Shown here: in pieces, positions 12,353-20,402 of the stretch
Numbering within the stretch: position 1 is the stretch's first letter
Layout of the letters: each line of letters begins with the position of its first letter
NCBI GenBank assembly: GCA_037178625.1
Contig: CM074128.1
Coordinates: 4,278,001-4,342,000 of the forward strand
Origin: Skeletonema tropicum
Lineage: Eukaryota; Bacillariophyta; Thalassiosirophyceae; Thalassiosirales; Thalassiosiraceae
Length of the DNA stretch: 64,000 nucleotides
Direction of reading: 5' to 3'
Notes under the pieces: generated by a model
What the model was told of the DNA's origin: nothing
The model's database searches: none
What the model saw: the letters and a program-made list of their open reading frames with translations, nothing else
Program-made: the position numbers and the translations under genes

Positions 12353-12604
12353 TTCTATCGCACGCCGTCACATCTCCATGGTAGCACGAAACGCCGAGCG
12401 TTCATCGCACATCCATGTGTTGACGAAATGGATCTTCTAGAAGCCAATCGATTTTGTTGTACTAGCTCACGGTTCACAAACCCACCAATGTGGATATGCG
12501 CTGAATAATATTAATTTTTTCTTCTCAAAGGTCGATCTTTCCCGACCGATGAAGGATTCTTTTGCTTTGCACCCAGTAAACTGGATGGAAATATTTATAA
12601 ATAA

Positions 12605-12870
12605 TGTCACAAGCAAATAGGACCGGTATTGATTGTGCAACTAGAGCCAGAAGAGACCACTAGGAACACGGATATCATGGTGACTAAGCTTAAGAGCTAA
12701 AGAAGTGGGCTATTCCCAAAGGTGATGAAGGAGCACCAACGTGCGACGTCATCTTGTGTGAGAGGATCAATCACGGGTTCTCACCGTGGTTGCTACTTGA
12801 CACGTGTGAACAGGAAGAATGACTGTCATAACGGTATTGGGATACCAGAAGAGAGTCATATCCTGTGACA
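12605..12870. repeat. Right LTR (266 bp)
   Basis: Matches the left LTR except that it lacks the 10-bp duplication. It is followed directly by GCCGG, the target duplication. Confidence 0.9.
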
Positions 12871-12899
12871 GCCGGCCACCGGCCACCTACCCAGCACCC

Positions 12900-13688
12900 A
12901 GCAGCTCCAAGGGTAAATAAGCAGGGTTGGCGACGACAGTTCCCGCCAAAATTTTAACTAGTAAAAAATCTGAGTACCGTTACCGTCTCGTCAGCAAGTT
13001 CGATTGAGAAAGTCAGTGCCGGTCCGAACAGGATGATCAGCACCAACACGCCGTTCTTCAGGGAAGGCAACCATGGTCACCGTTGCGCCGTTAAAATAGA
13101 CCTAGTTAATAGACGATTCATCAGCCGATCGGTGGCTGATCGTTACTATGGATTATTATTTTGGTGTTGAAACCCTCGCCGCTGCCAAATAGCTCGAGGG
13201 AAGGCAGTATGGAGGCAATATTAGACGGCGACGTTCGGCGTGCGTCGGCCACTGAACAGTGCTTATTGAACGCCCCAAGGACCGTTTCGGCTGGATCCAA
13301 GATCCATAATATAAACATAATAATCCATAGTAACGATCAGCCATCGATCGTCGCATATTACGGCTATTAACTTGGTCTATTTCAGCGGCGGCAGCAACGT
13401 CGACCATGGTTGGCGTTGCTTTGAGCGGTGAATGATCAATTTGAGCTTTCAATGACGGGAAACGACGAGGCAAGCGAGACTCAATCATAAAGATATCAAA
13501 GTCGTACCGGTATTATTACTTAGGAAAAGTTGATGCCGTTTCCTGCACACTTTTATTCGTAAGAGCGATACATCGGAACTTGTAAATCATCGCTAAATTT
13601 GAGTACCGATGAGCTGACGAGATGGTAACGGGATCTTTTAAAATTCACAAAACGACGCCAACCCTGCTTATTTACCCTTGAGCAGCTC
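12900..13688. repeat. Foldback (long inverted-repeat) element
   Basis: Two arms of nearly 300-400 bp are imperfect reverse complements. Perfect blocks include 25 nt at 12908-12932 against 13656-13680 and 26 nt at 13134-13159 against 13317-13342. Intermediate blocks (around CAACCATGGTC and AATAGACC) also pair in order, so the whole unit could form one long hairpin with a loop near 13160-13316. It has no coding capacity. It is probably a foldback or MITE-type element. Confidence 0.75.
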
Positions 13689-14428
13689 TCTAGGGAGAGC
13701 GGGAAAGGGGGCTACATCCCCATTTTCATGCAGGATCCCAACCAAGAAAAGCAGTGCCGTACCTTATGTAAAGTAGTCCCGTTAAAAAATCCAACGCACG
13801 CATCGCCAAAAATTTTGATGTGCCGCCTGGCATAACCGTTACGCCGTTTACGCCGGTTCATGCCGCCCGGCATATGCTTTACGCCGGGTCGGGCCGACCG
13901 GCACATCGATGTGCCGGGCGGCGTAAGTCTATGGTATGATGTTGTAAGTAACATCTTCCTGGGACTGGGACACACGCGCACGCCCTACAATAAACTAAAT
14001 ACTTACATGTACATTGATCTCTTGTGTATGCGGTGAAATCAAACAGAAAAATGCTTTCTTTTCCATTGATGATTTGATTGAGTGCCATTGTCGTTGAGCT
14101 GTTGTCAATGATTTGAGAGCTCTTCGTAGGAAGTGTTCAACAATGAAAGTGTTGACTGCAGACACTGTGAAATACAGCGGACAGTGTAACTCGATATGCC
14201 GGGTGGCATATTGATATGCCGGTTCATGCCGGGCTGCATAATCGTTACTCCGGTTTACGCCCGTTACGCCGGCCGGCATAACGGTTACGCCGGCCGGCAT
14301 AACAATTGGCGATATGCGTTGAGATTTTATATGGGACTACTTGATATAAGAACTTTCTCGCTTGAGTACCGAATGATGTATAAAGCAGAAAGTGCTGGGA
14401 GCCCCCTTTCCCGCGCTCCCCTAGAGAG
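13686..14428. mobile_element. Short terminal-inverted-repeat element with palindromic clusters
   Basis: The ends at 13686-13713 and 14400-14428 are near-perfect inverted repeats (CTCTCTAGGG and GGGAAAGGGGGCT are shared). Inside, two clusters (about 13815-13927 and 14193-14306) are packed with GCCGGCATAAC-type motifs in both orientations. No transposase frame is present, and no clear target duplication could be assigned because the left end abuts the foldback element. It is MITE-like. Confidence 0.6.
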
Positions 14429-14432
14429 ATAA

Positions 14433-15144
14433 GTACTTTTATGTAAGTACTTAGAGCGAGAGGCGCCAGCACCAGCGACCAGGCAGCGACGGACCCAAGC
14501 GAACACTTTGGCTGTTGGCTGTCGCTATGACACTAAATTTGTCTTTGCACACATGCACACTCCGACACTCCATCAATCTAAAAACATCCACACGGGCATC
14601 TGCAAAACGATTGACGCATCGCTACTAATGATATGATACTATGCTATCGTAACCACTTAAATGACTCACTAGAAGCGTTTCATATTATAGTGATATCAAT
14701 TGATACGCTTGGATGGTTGCGAGTTGCTACAAGCAAGCCAGTCACATTTGGATCTCATCAGTAGCAGGTCATCTATCGAAGCTCGCTTCAACCAGCGCAA
14801 TCCCTTATGTTCGTAACCACGTAAAATGGGTCTCAAACATTGGTTCAATGACGCTTGCATGTGAATGTGAGCTATTGATGATGTACTCCCAACAACATAT
14901 TAGGTTTCTATCAATAAGTTGAAAATATATTCCTCTCCAAGTGGCGTGATATTTGGCCAACGAAGACAAATAAGCCGCTTCAAGTGACTCATATACACCT
15001 AGTGGCGATACTATGCAGGAACAATAGTACTGCTGAACGTATTGCAACACTGAAAAACAAGCTAAAGCTTCGTAACTGACCTGATGAAGTCCCATGTCCA
15101 ATTCAACGTGGAAAGCAGCTCTTCATTATACCAGACGTATCAAT
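14433..15144. other. Gene-free spacer
   Basis: About 700 bp with only short frames on both strands. A minus-strand frame of 98 codons at 14805-15101 shows no recognisable family. No repeats or RNA genes are visible. Confidence 0.4.
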
Positions 15145-15290
15145 CGTCGTCAATACACGCATCGCAGCTTCTAGTGGATCATTATAGTCGGCAGGGATAC
15201 TATACAAGAGAACTTCAAATAAGAATTGCACAGATACAAGCGATGCTACAGTCTCGTAGCTGATATGAGAGGTCCAGTGTGGGATGGGAT
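15145..15290 (+). repeat. Diverged outlying copy of the 197-bp satellite
   Basis: Contains the satellite landmarks in order: TTCTAGTGG, AGTCGGC, GATACTA, then GCGATGCTACAG-TCTCGTAGCTGAT and GAGAGGTCCAGTGTGGG at 15238-15282. Similarity to the main array, 8 kb away, is clear but imperfect. Confidence 0.75.
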
Positions 15291-15437
15291 GATGATTGCT
15301 TCATTATGTTGGAGAGCCATGATTACATTTGGAGGGTTGACGTGTATCCAATTGCGTGAGATTCGACGGCGAAAGAAGAGACCGCCAGTGCCGAGAAGGA
15401 TGGTGGCTCCGCCGACGATGGTTGTTGGGGCACCCAT
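15246..15437 (-). CDS. Possible small membrane protein fragment
   Basis: An ATG at 15437 opens a 63-codon frame with a Gly-rich hydrophobic segment (residues 5-22) followed by a basic cluster (RRRISR). This looks like a membrane anchor with a positive flank. The last 12 or so codons run into the satellite copy, so the 3' part may have been replaced by it. No family was recognised. It may equally be chance. Confidence 0.25.
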   Translation of the reverse strand: MGAPTTIVGGATILLGTGGLFFRRRISRNWIHVNPPNVIMALQHNEAIIIPSHTGPLISATRL

Positions 15438-15727
15438 AATACTATCAGAGAAGCCTCTGCTGCGGTGAATACGTTACTTATTGCTCAAGCCAGAATCCAT
15501 AACCATACAACATACAAGCTCAAAGAGCCAAAGCAAGTTGTTCATGTTTTTCACGTTGGTCGGCGGGCGTTATTTTCATTTGATAAAAATTCGCCCGCAC
15601 GAGTGCAAAACCAAAACAGCCCGCACGCTCTCCCCCTCGGTTAGCTCGATCGGGGCTCGATCGGGGCTCGGATTCTGAAGTTTCGTAAAAAAAGAAGGAG
15701 CATGCTTGCTAAGTACTTGCTTGTCTT

Positions 15728-17897
15728 ATGAAGCTTTTACTAACTATGACGACAACCTTGGTAGCAGAGAGCACCGACGACCTCAACAACATGGAACGCC
15801 TCATTGATGCCGAGGTTGCCGTTCTATCCATCGCCAAATTTCTCTCTGCCAAAGATTGCCTGAGTCTTCATGCGGTAAGCAAAAGATTCCACACCGTTGT
15901 TTCGAAGCATGATGAGGCGCTCTTCGAAAATCATCTACGCCATGATTTTCCCGAGGGCAAGGTGCTAATATACGTGGCAGAGAAGAAGAATTTGTCATGT
16001 AAGAAGCTCTATCGGGCTTTTCTTGGTCGATGGAGTCTACCGAGACAGGCTGATGAAAAGATTAGAGCGCCGCTCGGATCTTTTGGAGATTTTGTGAATG
16101 ACCGAAAGACTAAGATTATGATAAGTTGGTTAAAACCACCAGATATCCCCGCCGACAAGTATGAAGGAGCGAATCTTCTAATTCCGAACGATGATGTAGA
16201 TAATGTAATTTTTATTGTTCGTGTGGGAGCAGTGGATGCCGACTCCTGCTGCGCTCTGATGGAGTGGAATTCAGAACATGATCCAGAAAAGAGCGATCAC
16301 AGATCACAGCTAATTCTTGACAGATCGTGGTGTGATCATAACAAGGGAGAAGGAATGCACCTTCCACAAGACAGAGAGGCAGAGGAATGGATGTACGGGG
16401 AAATAAATGTTGGTCAACTCACAGAAGCTTTGAAGAGCAAACACTCTCTCGCCCTCCATGCTATTGATATTCGATACTGCCAGGTAGCGTCTCTGATGGA
16501 GAATTCTCCACTGGAAGAGCTCTCGTACAACAAAACCAGTGACGTATCCAAGTTTACATCTTTTTATGGTTTTGGCTTACCCAGCCTTTGGGGGATTCGT
16601 CCCAAGTTCTCTCCACTCCGGCGAGAGCTCACTAAAAAAGATTTTGATTACTTTTGGGGGTATGGGTTGGATGAAGACGAAGGCCCGCCTCCCCTCGAAT
16701 ATTTACCTATTAGGGGGAAACTTCAAATCAATTGCAGCGAGAGGGTGCCGTTAGATGGAGATGGTGAAGAAAGTTTTGACCTTGACTTGTATCATCCCCA
16801 GAAAGGTTTGAACTTTACCTTCCTTGGAGATGGAGAATTTGACCAATCTTCCGTGAGTATGCCACATCAAATTTGCAACTTCCTGAGGGCTTTGATGAAA
16901 GAAAAATGCCTTGAAGTCGAGCCATGGGATATCATGCAGTTTGCGGTCGTCACGCAGCAGCCTGACTGGGTCCAAGTGGACAAAGTTCTCGATACAATCA
17001 CCTCATATGCCCCATTTGAGGATCAGGCGGGCAAGTTGCGTCTTGTGTGCCGACAATTTGATGCTTCCGCTTTGAGGCAGATAGAGGCTAAGCTCGACAA
17101 AACCAAGGTGATTGGTTTCACGAGAGGTGGGGGTGAGGGTTGTGAGTGTGGTAGCAGTTGGTTCAAGGCTACCGTGCGCCGTGGATGGTCTGATACTTGC
17201 CTCACAAGCAAAGAAAGTGCCATCGATGATGCGCTATGGCTAGCATCCTGCCGATGCTGCTTCGAGTACTGCGCTGACAAGGAGAGCTGCAAGAATGCGA
17301 GCAAGCCGTTGAATTGCCTTGGACACAGCTCTGATGCTAAAAAAAGCGAAACTCAATCCATAGACGTGGGCATCCTCAGGCAAAAATTGGCAGATACAGA
17401 GGGCCGGGTGCGCCTCACTGAGGAAAGTCCCGATGATATCTGGGAACGTTGCGATTATTGGGAACCTTCAAATGTGGTGGAATAAAGAGGATGAGATGAC
17501 TCTGTTCGAGCTATGCCACATTGCTGGGAAAGTGATCGATTCTAAAACAGGTGGAAGGTACGAGTACGAAGAGACGGGTAGACGAGGCCGTCTCAATCGG
17601 CACTTGAAACGAGATTACGGCGTTTCTAAGTCAATTTCCTCCAGGCAATTTGTACGCTCGATCTTCCTCATCTTTGTACGTGCTGCGACTAAAACGGCAC
17701 TTGATCAAGACAAATCATCCGCCGTAAAGAAGGCTCGTATCGCTCCTTCTCGGAAGGTCACCATTGGGATGGCAAAATCAACCGTTGAGGTAAAGGGCGG
17801 CAGCTACTCTCGTATGAAGAAGATAATGCGCTTCCACTCGGCTGACAATGAACCAGTGGAGATTTGCTTTGAGTCCAGAAGCAGTTACGTTTACTAA
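15728..17897 (+). CDS. F-box protein, frame broken near residue 580
   Basis: The ATG at 15728 opens 585 codons. Residues about 35-80 form an F-box (LSAKDCLSLHAVSKRF then VVSKHDE), which in this family binds Skp1 and places the protein in an SCF ubiquitin ligase. The middle is acidic and unrecognised. A Cys-rich stretch (CECGSSW, CRCCFEYC) lies near residues 455-520 and could bind metal. The frame ends at 17483-17485, but the +1 frame continues smoothly through WWNKEDEM to a stop at 17895-17897 and adds about 140 residues. No GT-AG intron fits the junction at 17465-17480, so a single-base indel (real or an assembly error) is likely. The substrate is unknown. Satellite copies flank the gene on both sides. 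Confidence 0.65.
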
Positions 17898-18149
17898 CAG
17901 CTGTATAAAGCTTGTAGACTTTTATGTCGTTCCAGGTATTACTCTACAGGAACGTCTCCAGCTCGTATGAGAATTACGAGCTAAACTAGCCCTGTTGCTA
18001 GGCATACACAGTAAAGAATAATATAGGAACGTATTCATTTGACTAAATTAATTCGCATACAAAATTGAATTGCGGAATATCAGTTCCTTGTAGAGTTTAT
18101 TTACTGTTCGTCAATAAGAAAGGTCCAAGGCGCATTCGCTAGATTTGCG

Positions 18150-18185
18150 TGCTCAGAAGCGATGCTACAGCCTCGTAGCTGATCT
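18150..18185 (+). repeat. Left half of the satellite monomer split by the Copia element
   Basis: GCTCAGAAGCGATGCTACAG and CCTCGTAGCTGATCT match the satellite core. The right half resumes at 23179 after the retroelement, sharing the duplicated GATCT. Confidence 0.85.
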
Positions 18186-18475
18186 TGTTGGAACAAGACG
18201 GAAATAGGCTAAAGCGAGAGCAAAACAACCATGTGTCGGAACGACAAGTCTCGAGAGAGACAACATACAATCCGACCTGGGTTGATATCGTAAGAGGAAG
18301 GAACGGGAGGAATCAATAGATTGGAAACACGTAGAGACTAGTAACAAGTAAGAGAGCCAAGGATGAGGAGAGGTGGCGACGATGGCCTCGCCTCCTCTGC
18401 TCATACTTGGCTAATAATAGGCTATTTGATTTATTGTCCAGCTCCGTACCTCTTGCGAAAGGTATCAGCTTTACA
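18186..18475 (+). repeat. 5' LTR (290 bp)
   Basis: Begins TG, ends CA, and is identical to 22889-23178. It contains the 17-nt segment 18402-18418 that is complementary to the sequence just downstream of the LTR. Confidence 0.95.
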
Positions 18476-18491
18476 TTATTAGCCAAGTATG
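18402..18491 (+). promoter_or_regulatory. Candidate self-priming hairpin / primer-binding site
   Basis: Positions 18402-18418 (CATACTTGGCTAATAAT) are the exact reverse complement of 18475-18491, i.e. the last LTR base plus the 16 bases where a primer-binding site is expected. The RNA could form a 17-bp stem with a 56-nt loop. No TGG-type tRNA-complementary site is present at this position. The arrangement resembles the self-primed reverse transcription of Tf1; use as a primer is inferred. Confidence 0.55.
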
Positions 18492-20402
18492 GGAAAAAAG
18501 AAGAGATATGGGAATCGGCGCTCGGGCCAAGCGCTCCGCGGGAAAGGTGGCAATGACTTGACTCAGAAAGATCATGCTCACAACATCATTGGCTTGGACG
18601 CGAAGGCATGCTTCTCTTTTGGCGGTGCAAACGACATCACTCAGATGGATGAGACAAAGGGTCACATCATCGACTTTCTTTTGCGGGATGGTAAATATTC
18701 TGAGGTCGCCAAGGCGTTGGAGGATAGGTCATACCCAGACCAATCCGAATTGGCTATGCCAGATAAGTTTGGGGAGAAGTCAGAGATCGAACAGAAGATG
18801 TGGTTTGAGAAGTGGAAATCACGTCAGGCTCAGAATGAGCGCCTGGTGCGCTCAATGCCTGGCGCCTATGCTGTTCTGAAGGCGTGTTGCACTGATGCGA
18901 TGATGACCGCTCTTGAGAGTAGTGGTGAATACGACACGATTTCCAACGCACAAGATCCTCTGCAACTTCTCCTTCTCATTGAGAAACTCACCGGAAAAAT
19001 TGAGGCGAAAGTCTACCGCCCTTGGGCAATGATGGAGGCCAAGAAACGTCTCGAGATGTTGATCCAGCCCGCCAAGATGGGCCTCAGTCAGTACGCCAGG
19101 GAGTTCAAGGCCCTCCTGTCGGTTGTACATCAGTTTGGAGGGGCATACGGTAGAGATCCAGGACTAGTCTCAGATGAACTCACAGCGATGGGTGAGAAGG
19201 CTGGAGACGACTCTCTCAAGAAGAAGGATAGTGAAGACTTTGATACACACATTTGTCGTGTGGGCGCGGCCGATAGGGCTAAGGCTGAGAAGGCTTGCTC
19301 CGGAAAAGTTCTTGCCTGTATGTTCATCTCTGGGTCTAATGCAAATGACGGTCAAGAGGCGCAAGCTTGGCTCCATAACCTTTTCACCAGTGGCATGAAC
19401 AACTATCCAGTGACCCTGGAAGGGGCTATTTCCTTCATTGGCTCGTTCCAACCTTCCCCCAAATCCTCGCGGCAGCAGCAACAGCAGCAGCCAGATCCAA
19501 CCAAGGATGACCGCGAAGAGCTTGCCTTTGTTGAAGTAGGTGGACAGCGTTGTTATGGATGCGGCAGCACAACTCACAAGAAGTACGAGAACAAATGCAA
19601 ACCAGAGGATGTCGCAGCTTTTGCAGCGGAGAAGAAAGCAACTAAATCGGCCACCTCGGCTACTTCTTCTACTTCCAAAGCGACTGTCACCCCACCTGCT
19701 CAGACTCATATGAACCTGTCATCTGATTCTTCCCTTAACTTCGACGACTTTGAAGACACCGAAGGAGAGATGCACTTCAACTTGGGTTTTACCACCGTAA
19801 CTGAGTACGTTGACGACAACTATTGGAGCGTCCTGTCCTCAGATGACGAGGACGAGGATGACTGGGTGCTTGTACCTGATGGTCAAATTGATGTGGTGCC
19901 TCAAGTTGTTGATGTGTCGAGTGCCTTCCTTTCCCTCCCGCTCCGCCAAGAGATGGAGGCTGCAGGAGTGGATGATGTTTTGGAGGACAGTGATGAAGAT
20001 AGTACGAGTACTCAGCCTCCTCCCTTGGTGCCGCGGGACGATGACGATGACGACAGCAGCTGTAGTTCATTCGCTTCCCTCCCTCCTTTACTGCGTGTAG
20101 GTGGAGTAGACCCTTCAATTCGTAACCTCAGCCACAAACTTATTGGCCGTTCAGCGTGGCTCGCGGGTGCCGCAAAAGAACTCATTCGACTCCAAGGAGG
20201 AGCGGCCTCACGCAGTGACTTGAACGTTGCAGACTTCTGGTCAAGAGCCCCGGGCTTTCCAGGAGTGCTTGCCATGTCCCAGCAGGCGGCTTCTTGCGAA
20301 GATATTGTTAAGGACGCGGTTGATGCAATGACCCTCCTGAATAGATCGCCGTGCTATTGCAGCTTCGGTCCTCAGACACTCCACTCGTTTGACAAACCGT
20401 GA
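18489..20402 (+). CDS. gag: Copia Gag polyprotein
   Basis: A 637-residue Gag starting at ATG 18489, which lies inside the candidate priming stem. It opens with a basic segment (MGKKKRYGNRR). Residues about 55-330 have the helical composition of a capsid domain. A zinc knuckle-like motif, CYGCGSTTH then KKYENKC (spacing C-x2-C-x4-H-x6-C, longer than the classical last gap), begins at residue 355. Gln runs precede it, and acidic stretches of Asp/Glu and Ser follow from residue 410 to about 530. The tail has no protease signature. The frame ends at TGA 20400-20402 and overlaps the pol frame, which is open from 20341. Confidence 0.85.
   Translation: MGKKKRYGNRRSGQALRGKGGNDLTQKDHAHNIIGLDAKACFSFGGANDITQMDETKGHIIDFLLRDGKYSEVAKALEDRSYPDQSELAMPDKFGEKSEIEQKMWFEKWKSRQAQNERLVRSMPGAYAVLKACCTDAMMTALESSGEYDTISNAQDPLQLLLLIEKLTGKIEAKVYRPWAMMEAKKRLEMLIQPAKMGLSQYAREFKALLSVVHQFGGAYGRDPGLVSDELTAMGEKAGDDSLKKKDSEDFDTHICRVGAADRAKAEKACSGKVLACMFISGSNANDGQEAQAWLHNLFTSGMNNYPVTLEGAISFIGSFQPSPKSSRQQQQQQPDPTKDDREELAFVEVGGQRCYGCGSTTHKKYENKCKPEDVAAFAAEKKATKSATSATSSTSKATVTPPAQTHMNLSSDSSLNFDDFEDTEGEMHFNLGFTTVTEYVDDNYWSVLSSDDEDEDDWVLVPDGQIDVVPQVVDVSSAFLSLPLRQEMEAAGVDDVLEDSDEDSTSTQPPPLVPRDDDDDDSSCSSFASLPPLLRVGGVDPSIRNLSHKLIGRSAWLAGAAKELIRLQGGAASRSDLNVADFWSRAPGFPGVLAMSQQAASCEDIVKDAVDAMTLLNRSPCYCSFGPQTLHSFDKP

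Larger units (their letters stand above)
7622..12870 (-). mobile_element. LTR element without recognisable gag-pol (LARD-like)
   Basis: A complete LTR-type insertion of 5,249 bp. Long direct repeats at 7622-7897 and 12605-12870 begin TGTCACA and end TGTGACA, and a 5-bp target duplication GCCGG lies at 7617-7621 and 12871-12875. The LTRs match throughout except for one 10-bp duplication, so insertion was recent. The 4.7-kb interior shows no Gag, protease, integrase or reverse transcriptase motif in any frame I read. That fits a large non-autonomous derivative mobilised in trans. Orientation is tentative: read on the minus strand, GGGGGAGAA (complement of 7898-7906) abuts an LTR like a polypurine tract, while no primer-binding site is obvious at the other end. 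Confidence 0.8.

Noticed and set aside
17465..17490. Intron explaining the F-box frame shift
   Set aside because: No GT...AG pair of plausible length joins the two frames here. A single-base indel is simpler.
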